A stretch of DNA of 64,000 bases from Amphibalanus amphitrite (lineage: Eukaryota; Arthropoda; Thecostraca; Balanomorpha; Balanidae). Of this stretch, positions 12,269 through 26,859 are shown piece after piece (position 1 is the first letter of the stretch; each line of letters opens with the position of its first letter). Where the stretch lies: positions 310,001-374,000 of the forward strand of contig NW_024882038.1 in NCBI RefSeq assembly GCF_019059575.1, read 5' to 3'. A program made the translations under genes and the position numbers. Below the pieces are notes generated by a model. The model was not told where the DNA came from, did not search any database, and saw only the letters and a list, made by a program, of their open reading frames with translations.

Positions 12269-15200
12269 CAGTGGCGCAGCCAGAACTCTGGCGACGGGGG
12301 TGAGAGACGTTCGCGATGGGCCCCCCAGCAAAGTGGGCCCCTCAACCAAATGGGGGCCCCTTACCAACAACGAAAGGTCAGATCATTGTCATCATTACCA
12401 GCCAAATCGGGGAAAAGGACAAATATCTCTTGATCTGAAGAGGCACGTAAAAAACAACAGCATATTTACAGAAACACGACCATTCTGCCCATATTTGATG
12501 GACAGCGTGCAATTGATGGCCAGCGGCCACTCAAAGGGTCGGGCTAGGTCAAAAGGCTTTTAAAAAAGCTCAACATCAGTTTTTCGACTATTACTTTTGA
12601 TATAGGAGACGAGGTAGAGTTATGACATTGTCTTGAAGGTGTTAATCATCCATACGGATCGGTTGATGACCATCATGAACTTCTCAAGTAAGGGCATGAC
12701 CTTGATCTGCGGTCACATTTTGAAGTTGAACTTTTTATGTGAAATTATAGGTAGCTCAATCGATGCATGTTAACAAGAGAATGATGACAAAGTAAATGTC
12801 TCATAGTTTTTTCTCACCAAAGTCCTTGCAAAAATTCTTAGCAAAACTGTTTTGGTATAATGCGACTATTTAGATGGTTTTGCCGGTTTTACCTTCTGCT
12901 CTGTTGCCAAACCATTGACATGAGGCATTGAGGTCAAATCTTAAAAGCGAAAGCGTTTTGAAAGACCTAACGAATGAGTTGTTCCGCAAAGCTCTAGCTC
13001 TTTTGGTTCACGAGTTATACGGTTATTTGTGAAAAATATAAAAACAAAAATTTTTTCGTCGTAATCTTGTCTTTGTGTTTATCATAATTTTATCATAACT
13101 TCATCTTCAATGACCTCAGCGATGACCTAATCGAAAAATGACCTCTACGATTCTGAAGCATCCTATAGCTATCCGTTGCGTTTCTCGTCTTTCTAGCCGT
13201 CTTAAATTATGATCAGGTTTGGCCGATACGCCCCCCCCCCCCCACCATGGCTGATTGCACGAGTTAGAGAGCTATCGAACCCACTTTCAGCGCGCTATAG
13301 CTTTTTATGTCCTCGAGTGTCGAGATAGGCGAAACTTTTCTTTCGATGAACATTATGACGTGTGCTTTGGTCTGAACTGCAATATGACTGAAGTAATTTC
13401 TCCATGATTTTCGACGCTCTTTAGAAAGCCGCCTACCGCCGCACTTGTCGCTTCGTGACCCTGGAGTCAGGTTAGAAGGGAATATTCAAACACCCCTCAA
13501 GGGCGTAAAACTGGAAAGCCTGGGGCCCTGCTCTGCGGGGCGCGGTCGAGCTAGGCTAGAGCCAGTCTGGGATATTTACAAGCCCACGTAAAGCCCTCAA
13601 GAATCTGCATAGAGCACAGGCCTTCCAAGACTTCGGGGTTTAGATATCGACAATCGACATGGTCTTTTGAGGCCTGCGTGGTGGCTATCAGAGGTCGGTG
13701 GGCCCCTCAAAAGCCGGTGCAGGAGCCTCAGGTGTCAGTTTGGAGCCATCATGGCCCGGTGTGGGGTCCTGATAAATACCCAGGCGTCAAACTCCTAGAC
13801 GTCGGGGTGGGGCCGGGCGGTGAGGCAGGCACAGGCCTGAGGAGAAGATTTTCAGATGTCGGCTTGGCAGGGCCCTGCGTGGCTTTCTCAGAGGCTGACA
13901 TATCGTACTGCGGGACCTCCATCATAGGCGGCGGAACGGGGAGGGCACCGGGGCACCGTGCCCCCCTTTGATTTTGGCATTTTAACATTAGCCCTATGGG
14001 CGTTGCATGGAAAGAATGGGACCAAAAGTCGGCAGTGCCCCCCCCCTTAATTGAAGGTGTTCCGCTGCTTCTGAACTCCATGAGCCTCAAAAACCCCTAT
14101 GGGCCCCCTCACGCTTGGGGTAGGCTTCCTGAAGCATAAAATATCTGAGTCTTGAGATGGGTCCATTAGACATGAACTGGGCCATCAATATACGTGTGGT
14201 GAGTTGACCTATATCAAACATGATATCGGTTCAATCAGGATTGGGGTAGGCCCTCTCAGAACCAGACCAGGCACGGAGTACGGACCCTCCCACACATAGG
14301 ATGATTCTTTCATTCCTGGGATGTCTTCTCAGGCCTGAACTGGGCCCTCTCAGACCTGAAATGGTCCCTTCTCAGGCCTGAAGTAGACCCTCTCAGGCCT
14401 CAAAAAGGTCCTCTAGGGCCTGAAATGGGCTCTCTCAGGCCTGACATTAGCCCTCTCAGACCTGAAATGGGCCCCTCTCAGGCCTCAACTAGGTCCTCTA
14501 GGGTCTGAAATGGGCCCTCTCAGGCCTGACATTAGCCCTCTCAGACCTGAAATGGGCCCCCTCAGCCCGGAAATGGTCCCTATCATGTCGAAAAAGGCCC
14601 CTCATACCGTAACTGGGCCCTCTCAGGTCTGAAATGGTGCCTCTTATGCCTGAAATGGGCCCCTCTCAGCGCTCAAACGGGCTCTCTCTGGCCTCAAACG
14701 GGCCCTCTCTGGCCTCAAACGGACCCTCTCTAGCCTCAAACGGGCCCTCTAGGGCATGAAATGGGCCCTCTCAAGCTTGAAATGGGCCCCCTCAGGCCTG
14801 AAATGGGCCCCTCTCAGGCCTCAAACATGCTCTCTAGGGCCTGAAATGGATCCCTTCAGGCCTGAAATGGGCCCTCACAGCATCAAATGGGCCCTCTCAG
14901 GCCTGAAATGGGCCCCTCTCAGGCCTCAAACAGGCCCTCTAGGGCCTGAAATGGGCCCTCTCAAGCTTCAAATGGGCCCCTTCAGGCCTGAAATGGGCCC
15001 TCACAGACCCGAAATGGGCCCTCTCAGGCCTGAAATGGCCTTCTCATGCCGTGGAACGGGCCCTCCTAGGCCTTGGATTAGTTCAATCGGGTCTTGGATG
15101 TACCCTCTTAAATCATAAAATGGGACTATAAATCCTAAAGGGGGCTATCAGGCCTGAAAACTGTTTTCAGTCCTATGACGGGCCTTGACATTATGATAAA

Positions 15201-15306
15201 AAATTGTCAGGCTGCATAACGTTACAGTTAGAATCGACGGTGGGCCCCTAGGATAAGAGACGGGGGTGAGATCTCACCCCTTTCACCCCCCCTGGCTGCG
15301 CCACTG
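12269..15306. mobile_element. Non-autonomous hAT-like DNA transposon, 3038 bp
   Basis: It begins CAGTGGCGCAGCCAG (12269-12283) and ends with the exact complement (15292-15306), flanked by the 8-bp duplication AGTCTTGG. Perfect 15-bp terminal repeats beginning CAGTGGCG plus an 8-bp duplication place it in hAT. No transposase frame is visible inside. The interior holds G/C-rich subterminal runs, about 1.3 kb of plain AT-balanced sequence, and a minisatellite of a GGGCCCTCTCAGGCCTGAAAT-type unit. It must therefore depend on an enzyme supplied elsewhere. It lies in what looks like an intron, its right end 34 bp from the splice donor of the exon at 15341-15546. Confidence 0.88.
14330..15130. repeat. 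Minisatellite of a ~21-22 bp GGGCCCTCTCAGGCCTGAAATG unit inside the hAT element
   Basis: Around 35 degenerate copies run head to tail. Recurring variants are AGGCCTGAAAT, AGGCCTCAAAC, GGGCCCCTCTC and CTAGGGCCTGAAAT. The array also reads as open frame on the plus strand (14756-15118), but that peptide is only the repeat translated and is not taken as a gene. Confidence 0.9.
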
Positions 15307-15314
15307 AGTCTTGG
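15307..15314. repeat. Right target-site duplication of the first hAT element (AGTCTTGG)
   Basis: Exact match to 12261-12268. Confidence 0.9.
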
Positions 15315-15340
15315 TGACCTTTGAATGAACTTGAGCTCAC

Positions 15341-15546
15341 CTGGCGCCGTTGACCTTGACCTGCGGCTCGGGACTGGCTGAGCTGCAGCCAATAGCCGAG
15401 TCGTCGTCGGCGATGGCAGAGCCACCTGTGGGCGGCCCACCGAACCTCGGCGAGGCGGCCATGGCGGTCACGTGATCGGCCGAGTGGTGAAGGCGACTGA
15501 GCTGCTCGGCTGGTCGCGCAGCGGCGGGAGGGTGACGATAGGTGTC
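15341..15546 (-). CDS. Coding exon 1 (possibly with the start codon) of an unrecognised minus-strand gene
   Basis: A 206-base exon. The acceptor is ttcttttattctccttttcag above 15546 and the donor is CCAG|GTGAGC below 15341. One frame is open from end to end for 68 codons plus two bases. A second frame is open but does not join to the later exons. Codon 29 is an ATG at 15462 in excellent context (GACCGCCATGG), so translation may start there with upstream 5' UTR, or the exon may be fully coding. From that ATG the peptide is Ala/Gly/Pro/Ser-rich with an Asp-Asp-Asp patch and ends Pro-Gln-Val-Lys-Val-Asn-Gly-Ala. It is GC-rich compared with its flanks. Function is not recognised. Downstream partners are 9232-9318 and 8630-8680. 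Confidence 0.55.
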
Positions 15547-16009
15547 CTGAAAAGGAGAATAAAAGAAATTAATGGAGGCATAGGCATGATTAAAAGCGGT
15601 TGCATGCGTCGGTGAAATAAGTATCTACTTCTAAGGAAGACAGTTAAATCGGCGCTGACCAACTGCTGACATTAATTGTTATCGTAACAACGACACATAA
15701 GTGAGCACAACTAAATACCAGCTAGCGTTCGTTGAGTGGCTGTCGAAGTTCTGCTTCCACAACGATCGTGCTAAGGTTTTCGTCAGGTTCGGGCATTTGT
15801 GTAACGATGCGTTGAAACAAGTTTCGGAACTTGCTCCGGTTATCATTTTCTATCAATTTTATATTTTTCGTTAAATATCAAAAACGTTTGAGTGTGTCAA
15901 CGATTCTCACCTTCATAGTATCCACCAAGTTCGACGAAAGAACTTGGTACGGTGCTAGTCATAATTTTAGTTCGTTAAAAGCTGATGACTGGCAAGAAAA
16001 CATCGTTCA

Positions 16010-16344
16010 GGAAACTGAGGATTTATTTATTTATTTTGAAGTACCAATGGTATTTTATGTAATGCGACCGAGAAAGAACGCTGACGATATAAATTTGTCG
16101 AAGATTCAACTCATTAATTTTAAAGTAGTTACAGCAACGGATAATTTTGTTATGAATTAAATATGTCTCGTTCGTCTCATTTGGAGGTAAAATAGATGCA
16201 ATTATATGCACTCCACGTGACACAAACTTGTAGAAACTACGGAGAGAAATATATTACAAACAAAGTAACCGGTACGGCGGTACAGACATGCATGCCTCAA
16301 ATAGGTATACCTATACATATATGCACACTCACAGGTAACTACAG
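16010..16344 (-). other. Possible 3' UTR with AATAAA-type signal
   Basis: Below the stop codon of the exon at 16345-16652, the minus strand carries overlapping AATAAATAAATAAAT at about 16022-16035, a suitable poly(A) signal about 310 bases past the stop. This holds only if that exon is a true last exon. Confidence 0.3.
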
Positions 16345-16652
16345 CTAAGGCTGAGCTAGACACGATAAATCAGGACACTGAGTAACGCCGCGCATGAGGT
16401 ATGGAGCCAGGTCTGGGTCCGCCAGAGGGTCGCGGCTCAGATCGACACCTTGTGGCACAAAACTTGACCTCATTTCCTCATATATCTTTCTATACATTAT
16501 AAGGCGAGTAGAGATTGAGCTGATGGATTTTGAGGGTGATGATGGTATGTCTTGGTGTCCGGCAAAAGAATGGGATGCTGATGGTGTGTCGTAGTCGTGG
16601 GTTTCAAGCGCTGGAGATGGTGGTGCTGGGGACGGAGAGAAATGTTTGCGCA
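16345..16652 (-). CDS. Candidate last coding exon of an unrecognised minus-strand gene
   Basis: The acceptor tgtgtatctcttcag lies just above 16652. From it one frame runs 101 complete codons, plus one split codon, to a TAG at 16345-16347. The peptide starts with a Pro/Ser-rich segment (Phe-Ser-Pro-Ser-Pro-Ala-Pro-Pro-Ser-Pro). It then passes to a more ordered-looking segment containing Met-Tyr-Arg-Lys-Ile-Tyr-Glu-Glu-Met-Arg and Asp-Leu-Ala-Pro-Tyr-Leu-Met-Arg-Gly. Composition is much more protein-like than the neighbouring frames. I do not recognise the family. It would end a gene lying upstream (higher coordinates), or be an alternative last exon of the gene whose next exon starts at 15546. 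Confidence 0.38.
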
Positions 16653-20395
<3,743 letters not shown>

Positions 20396-20640
20396 CCCTA
20401 ACCAGCTCGGCTGCTGACAAGACTGTCCTTGACGGTGCCCGATCCCAAACACGGAAGTCACGTGGGAGAAGCCGCCCCAGAGCCGGCGGCAGCGGCTGCA
20501 GATCCAAGTCAGCCGCCACTCCAAGGTCTTCTGACCCTGAGCCGCCTGACTACCTGGCTCTTCCCGGTCCTCTTCACCAATGAGATCGAGCCCTGGCTAT
20601 GTATGATGTCACCCAGACCACCACCTTATCGCTGATTGGC
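20396..20640 (+). other. GC-rich candidate exon (uncertain frame)
   Basis: A plausible acceptor (cagtcaccctaaccag) precedes a GC-rich block with two overlapping open frames of protein-like composition. One ends in TGA near 20580. The other ends near 20635 and contains Leu-Phe-Pro-Val-Leu-Phe-Thr-Asn-Glu-Ile-Glu. No donor or homology decides between them, and the block could also be a CpG-rich promoter. Reported so that it is not lost, not as a gene. Confidence 0.2.
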
Positions 20641-20849
20641 TTGGTGACCGCTTGTGACGTCGTCTCTGACTCAGAGCACCCACTTGCTGCCCACTATGGC
20701 CAGAGTATGAGGTCACCCGCCTACTGGCCCCGGCGTCACGGTTAAATCCGGGTCAGACTCAATTGAACGACGGATTCCACTGTGCACTCGCTCTTTGCTG
20801 CCTTGTCATTACTTCTAGCTTGCAGCGGTGGGAGCAGGAAGATGATAAC

Positions 20850-21000
<151 letters not shown>

Positions 21001-21103
21001 GACAGAGACAGAGACAGAGACAGAGACAGAGACAGAGACAGAGACAGAGACAGAGACAGAGACAGAGACAGAGACAGAGACAGAGACAGAGACAGAGACA
21101 GAG
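21001..21103. repeat. (GACAGA)n hexanucleotide array, ~17 copies
   Basis: Perfect GACAGA repeats follow the GA tract. The hexamer plausibly arose from the dinucleotide by one G-to-C change that was then amplified. Confidence 0.97.
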
Positions 21104-23200
21104 CACAGCGAGACTGGGAGAGGGATGACAGAGTTGCCAGATGACCCAGCGACAAGCGCTGCCAGCTGGGACCGGTTTGGACCGGGGATGGGTGATGGAA
21201 CCTGCCCGTGGCCTGTACCAGTGTACCCGGACGTCGGGTGGCGGTGCTAGGTGCGGCAGGGGCGGTGTCAGGGACGCCAGGTGAGGGGTGACTGGGAAAT
21301 GTGGGTGCACAGAGGCGATGCCAGGGACGGCAGGGAGGGGTGAGTGGGGTAATATGAGAATAAAGGTGGTGTAAGCTGGGAAAAGGTTGAGAGGCGAGAG
21401 AAGGTTATGAGGTGATGCATGGACGTCGTCAGACAGGATGAGGGTGGACTAAAAAAAAAAACAGCAGGCGAGACTCAAGTGCTCATTACTTACCACCCTT
21501 CCTTTTTCTTATTCCAGACGAGAATGATCCTTCAAAAGGTATATTTAAAACATATTAGCATATAAGCTAGGCTCGTCCATGTGCTGGTAAGAAAAATCAA
21601 ACTTGGATTTACCCAGTCGGCTCTGCAATCCTTCAAACCTAATGCTCTGGATGTCATTACAACCGTAGTTCATGTGCCGTTTGTTTAGATAGCAGCAGGC
21701 GCCTGGCGCCGGACAGGGGCGGATGATGAGTCTCGAAATGGGGGGGGGGGAAGAAAAATACCATGATATTCATTATCCCTTGTTATCAATGATCTAATTT
21801 TATTTCTTGGTGTATCCTTAGTAATTGAATATTTCTATACTTGGGTAATGAAAATTAAAAGAGAAATCGAGCCCTGAAACTAAACTAAAAACACAACTTT
21901 GAATGAAAGATTGAAGGCCCGAACTGATCGTCATTCCCTGGCGACCGCCTCACACTGATCGATGATGGGTTATTGAACCGAACAAGAAGAACTAATGCCA
22001 CTTAGCGACCAATGGAAGCCATGCTCGTCTCGCCTCTCGAGGGTGGAAGCCTTGTGACCGGGTAGCAACGGAGAGTAGTGGAGTGGAGAGGCTGAGAGTC
22101 CCTGTAACCGACGATACCAAGGAAAAACGGGACATAGACAAGAAAAATGGTATTGAGAATATGTGGTTGAAGGCGCAACGCATGATTTGCCACACAGTTA
22201 CTTATGATAATGATTGTTGAAATTATTTACCTCTGTGATATCAGTAGATCTTTGGCGCAACTAAACTATGCAGATGATCGATTTCATGGCTGTGAGCATT
22301 ACAATATCCTTGATCCAAAACTATCACATAATCGTGCATTTAAAACCAGCGCTCAAGTTTTGTCAACGATATGATCTTCGATCTGACGCATATATTACGT
22401 GATCACTCGTGCTAAATACGCAATAAAAGAAGAACGCATTTCCATCGAGCCCGTTTATGTGTATATTTTCACCAACACACCACCATAAGATCACAATAAC
22501 AGATAAAACGGTCCGTACCAGCGCTAAAAAACAGCGGCGGTTCGCGACCTGAAAACAAGTGCAGCTTGAAACGGCATACTTATAAACCAGCCATCGGGAT
22601 AATTGCTAATTACACCAATTACTCGGGGGTGAACGACCTCCGACCGAGTTTCATCCACAGCATGTGCTTACAGCGCCTACGCTTTTCCGGTCACGTGATT
22701 GTTGTTACTCAACATACATCCGGGGCTTTCGTCAACCAGGCTTGGAAAGCGGGCAAAGTCCGGCCAACAGCGGTGACATCACGTGACATGTCAGCGAGCA
22801 TAGGTGAGTTGGCTGAGTCGCTTCATAGCAAATCACTCAAGCGAGCTTGGTCCCTCACAACAGTGTCACAGTTTGCCCACATTTGTAACTCCCGCTCTGC
22901 CAACAGACCGCGGTTCCATTCTATCGTGAGCGCTCAGTTCGTGTTCCAAAATAAACATTCGAGTTCCTACCCACCATGCCTACATGTGCTGCATATTTAA
23001 ACACATTCTCCACTTACATATAATGTAGTATGCACTTTCATACACTGCTTACGTTCAAAACGAGTAAAACATGTATCATTCTTTCAAATCTCTCCACGTT
23101 CCCTTGAGCACAGACTCCAATTCCCAGCCAACTCCATCGTCGCCTTCCCAGCCCGTGTCACTCCAGTCTCCAGTCCTCCTTTGTCCTCATTCCTCTCCAG
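21104..23200. other. No gene recognised
   Basis: Contains a lone hAT-like terminus (CAGGGGCGGATGATGAG near 21714) with no matching right end, and a poly-G run at about 21740. A minus-strand stretch around 21992-22110 is open in several frames, but no frame is preferred. Confidence 0.4.
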
Positions 23201-23205
23201 CATCC

Positions 23206-23811
23206 TCATTCCTCCTCCTCACGGTCTCTCCTGGCAGCCTCTCGCAGCGCCGCCCTCCTCCTCTTGCTCGCCATGATGATGATCCAGAAGAAGGCACAGA
23301 CGTTGCCGAACAGCACGCGGTACTCCTGCGACACGTAGTTGACGTTGATGTACGACAACGGAACCCAGAACTTGAGGTTCGCCTTGAACATCGGCAAGAA
23401 GCCGTTCTTCAACATGAAGACAGTGCTGTCATGACAATGTCCTTCAAGACGGTTGAGGACGTATAGCGTTACGAGAAGGAACACAGGTCCAAAGAGGAGC
23501 CTGTCGGCAGCGAGACGAAGAAATGCCGCTGCTGGAAGAGTCGGAGGAAGCCATCGATCTAGAAGACGGTGGAAGTGGTGGGTGGCCGGTCCTGTGATGA
23601 CCAGGCCCATCAGGGCGTAGTTGCCGGCGCTGGAGAGGTTGAAACGCTTGTTGCGGAGGATTGTCTGAGCCGAGAGATCGGCCAGAGCGCTGATGATGGC
23701 GCTAGAGACCGACTTGGTGAGGATGGGGCTGGACTGCAGGAGGCGCAAGTAAGCGCGAGCTGCTCGCACAGTCAGAGGTGCTGAATCCAATGGGGCAGCA
23801 GGAGGCGCCAT
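23206..23811 (-). CDS. PXMP2: Peroxisomal membrane protein 2-like (Mpv17/PMP22 family), 201 aa
   Basis: Members of this family are small four-helix membrane proteins. PXMP2 forms a channel for small solutes in the peroxisomal membrane. The frame has hydrophobic segments near residues 30-50, 63-80, 104-120 and 166-182. It carries the family signature at about 142-176: Lys-Phe-Trp-x-Pro, then Ile-Asn-x-Asn-Tyr-Val, then Tyr-Arg-Val-Leu-Phe and a late Phe-Phe-Trp. That spacing fits PXMP2 better than Mpv17. The start at 23811 is the only in-frame ATG after a stop at 23947-23949 and has good context (A at -3, G at +4). A longer version would have to begin at GTG. Length matches the ~195-residue vertebrate protein. 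The C-terminus is an Arg/Glu-rich tail. The frame is unbroken by introns, which is unusual for this gene and may mean a retrocopy. Confidence 0.88.
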   Translation of the reverse strand: MAPPAAPLDSAPLTVRAARAYLRLLQSSPILTKSVSSAIISALADLSAQTILRNKRFNLSSAGNYALMGLVITGPATHHFHRLLDRWLPPTLPAAAFLRLAADRLLFGPVFLLVTLYVLNRLEGHCHDSTVFMLKNGFLPMFKANLKFWVPLSYINVNYVSQEYRVLFGNVCAFFWIIIMASKRRRAALREAARRDREEEE

Positions 23812-24487
23812 CGTGGAGGGTGTGACGCGAAGACGAAGTACAGGAGAAGGAACGGCACTAACGCGCACTTCAAACGTCCCAGCTATGCGGGGACGATCCT
23901 TGATGAGGATGCTGGAAGCCGTTGTTGGTGACGACAGAAGACTATGCTAGATGGGCAGTCCCAAGCAACTTCGGGTGCCAGGTGTTTTTCAGTCCTCAAT
24001 ACACTGTAGATTACGTCTCTCACAGTTCGAAAACCACTTCCTTCGTTCCACTGTCTCGCACTGCACTTCTTTTGCTTTAAATTTCACTAATCACAAAGGT
24101 CCTTGTTGAAATCCTTCTCTGTCAGTTCACTGCTCTTGAGCGTCGCAGTCGTTTGTACCATTTAGTTGGCTTACAGAGCCATCTTCAGACTTCTTTCGCG
24201 TCTCCGAGCACAAGCTACACTCGTTCAGTCGCCTGTGGTCACTGGTCACTAGCCGACGCAGTCCAGTGCTCTCACGCCAGACCACTTCAGACGCCACGCC
24301 CCCAGGGTCTGGCAGCACTGTTTGACCTTGGCCCAGCCGCCAATCAGAGACGATCTTGCCACGAGGCTCGGCACAATACGTAAACAAAGCTGGCCGCAGG
24401 CGCAGAGAGCGGTGTGGGTAGGATGTTTTGAGATAGCCGGCGAGTTGGGCGTTGAGCACAATGGTAAGACGAAAGACAACAGAGCTC

Positions 24488-24533
24488 ACGATGACGTCAC
24501 AGTTCTCTGACGTCACAGCGTTGTCACGTGAGA
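24488..24533. promoter_or_regulatory. Promoter-like cluster: two CRE palindromes and an E-box
   Basis: TGACGTCA at 24492-24499 and 24508-24515, then CACGTG at 24525-24530, about 680 bp upstream of the PXMP2-like start. Site identity is from the motifs. A role in transcription of that gene, or of a divergent plus-strand transcript, is inference. Confidence 0.4.
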
Positions 24534-24599
24534 CGCGAGGTTCGAGAGCGTCACGGATGGTGAACTTTCTACGCAACTAGTTGGATATTTCTCGACTTC

Positions 24600-25089
24600 C
24601 CGACGAGCAAAATACCTCGCCGAAATCGCTGACGTTTGCCTACGCACAATGGCTGATTCAGCGGGTAGCCAAACTTGTTCCCGAGTACCCAGGTCACCGC
24701 TGTCAGTGGCTCAGCGACCGTCAGCACACGTCAGCACACGTCAGCCATGTCAAACCAGTCACTCCGCCGCTCGCGAACGCTGGAGCGCAAAGAACCCCAA
24801 ATTCGCCACCTTTCGCAATGTCACCACCCACTCTCTCTTCACCGATCACAACGCCTTCCCTTCACCACTCCTGCCACGTGCCGTCCTCTCCACTATCCTC
24901 TCTTGTCCTTCTTTTCGCTGTCCTCCTTTCTGCTCCAGTACCTCTTCCTGCAGAGGCCCTGCGACCGCTAGGTTGCACGCGGCCCGCCCGGCCAGCCCGG
25001 TCCCTCCACTGAGCTCGCTTCCCCAGCTGGTTTTGTCGCCCAGGTATGCGGTGTGGGGCGGCTCGTTCGCTCAGGTGGGTTCCCGCACC

Positions 25090-25145
<56 letters not shown>

Positions 25146-26160
25146 CGACCGGCACACCCGCAGGGCAGGTCCGTCTCATACACAGGTGTACGGGCGGAAA
25201 ATTACGCCACCAGGTGCGCGCAGCGTGACGGGGTTTTCCGGCCGGGTGGTGCGTAGGAATCGCTGAGTGTGGGGTAGTGCTGGTTGTGAAATGGTTGGAT
25301 TGAAGTAGTACTGCATGAGTTGAACAGATTTATTGCATTAAAAAAATGAAAATAAGGGGTGAAACGTAAAGAAAATGCACAATTGACACAAAGACTCGAA
25401 GAGCCACAGAGATAATTGACAAAGGACTCAAAGTTTATTTCTTATCCAAGACATATGACAAAATAAATAAACAATACAACGTAAAAAACTTCGTGTACCT
25501 TGGTCGTCTTTCACTCGATGCCTTTCAGACGTCTTTCACTCGAATTCGACGCACCAGCACTCAAGGGGAAAGTCTGCTCTACCGTTAAAAAGTGGACAGA
25601 TAATATCACAGATCCTGTCTGTGGTAAACAACAGCAGGAAGAGACAAACATGGTGACCCAATTTTCCCCGGCAGTTCACGCAAGAGTCAATAGAGGCTGA
25701 ATTATGAATAGTGCTGCCGGTGGGATTTTGCATTAATTCAGCCTTAATTAAAATCAGTACCAAATGAAATTTTGGAGAGAAGCGATGGTGGTAGCTAAAA
25801 AAACAGGAGTACAGCAAGACGGGGAAAATCTACCCCCAAGATATCATGCTCGCATTTACACAGGGTGCTTCAATACAAGGCCCTGAAACTTAGTTGCACT
25901 CAAAACTTTTTTACTACCTCCTGGAGAGTTCATTTTCATCAAACCCGCAAGATAATAGTACATTGAAAGGGTAACTCGCTGCTACCATTATGTGCATAGT
26001 AACGGTACGTGGTTAATATGAGCTTATTCGCCAGCGAAGAGTATCATTACCATGTAAATATCAATATTACTCTCGCGATCCAGAACATCACGAAAACTCT
26101 TTCCTCCTGGGTATCATGACTCGGGTACAGATAGTCGTTTCATGCGTGGATCTTGTTTAC
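24600..26160. other. No secure gene; CpG-rich block with GCG repeat
   Basis: A long open plus-strand stretch (24649-25266) spans the GCG repeat as polyalanine, but its composition elsewhere follows base composition and no splice-bounded unit emerges. From 25270 on the DNA is AT-rich with no pattern. Confidence 0.35.
25089..25144. repeat. (GCG)n trinucleotide repeat, ~18 copies
   Basis: A pure CGG/GCG run, open in all frames on both strands (Ala, Arg, Gly or Pro tracts). Coding status unknown. Confidence 0.95.
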
Positions 26161-26196
26161 CCTCGTGAAGATGATTTTTGAAATGGAAACAATCAG

Positions 26197-26370
26197 CCAA
26201 TCAGAAACGAGATCGGCCGTTTGCGGTTTGAAGGCCGCGCGCATCTGTCAGTTTTCGGCCGTTGGTCTCCGAGAGCGGATGTGAGCAGTGTCGGTGCCGC
26301 GCGGCGTGGCCGTTGGTGATTGTGCTTGTGTGTTGTGCATCGCCTATAGAGCCTCTGTGGACATTTTATT
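26197..26370 (+). promoter_or_regulatory. Candidate promoter and non-coding first exon
   Basis: A CCAAT box at 26197-26201 is followed 49 bases later by an initiator-like TCAGTT (A at 26250). After it comes a GC-rich leader and a consensus splice donor GTAAGT at 26371-26376. Together these resemble a TATA-less promoter with a short untranslated first exon on the plus strand. The downstream coding exons were not identified. A possible partner is the exon at 28108-28195. Confidence 0.3.
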
Positions 26371-26859
26371 GTAAGTACCGATGTGCTAGAGCATTGCGTG
26401 CCGTTGAGTGGTGCTAATTTGACCTGGTTAACAGGACCCCGTGCACGGCCACGTGGCCTAGTGTTGTGAGTACGTACATTAATTTTGTTGTGATGCTACA
26501 AGTTTATGCATTTTGTTGGTGACTTTGAAAAAGCCTTGCACTGTAGTGATCCAGTCTCATTATCTCACGCAGACGGGCGACCACCCAGGAACGCCGTCGC
26601 TCACTTCAAATATTGTGCGCTCTGCCTAATCCAATATGAGGGCGCTGAATGTCTTGTATTCATATTCAAATTGCATTCAAGTTGTATCGTGGTGTTTATT
26701 TACCGCTTGTGCATTGCTGAACGCTTTGTATAAATTTGTATGAATAAGTGAAGAGTCTCACAATGTTCATGGTTGGTGTGCCCCTCGTATTGTTTGTACG
26801 GAAGCCAAATACACCTACATTGTTGCTCTTGAAACATTTTTTTTTTAGTTGGTGAGCTC

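Noticed and set aside
13927..14068. Small inverted-repeat insertion (GCGGCGGAAC ... GTTCCGCTGC) inside the first hAT
   Set aside because: Only ten bases match and the flanks do not duplicate. It could be internal structure of the element.
14756..15118. 120-codon plus-strand frame inside the first hAT element
   Set aside because: It only translates the GGGCCCTCTCAGGCCTGAAATG minisatellite and has no non-repeat portion.
21714..21750. hAT-like left terminus CAGGGGCGGATGATGAG
   Set aside because: No matching right terminus or 8-bp duplication to its right. The complementary CCGCCCCTG at 18709-18717 is on the wrong side.
23812..23868. Nineteen extra N-terminal residues on the PXMP2-like protein
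   Set aside because: That extension would start at GTG. The family alignment and context favour the ATG at 23811.
24649..25266. 205-codon plus-strand frame with polyalanine
   Set aside because: Openness comes from the GC-rich GCG repeat and base composition. The repeat is open in all six frames, and no splice sites or domain support it.
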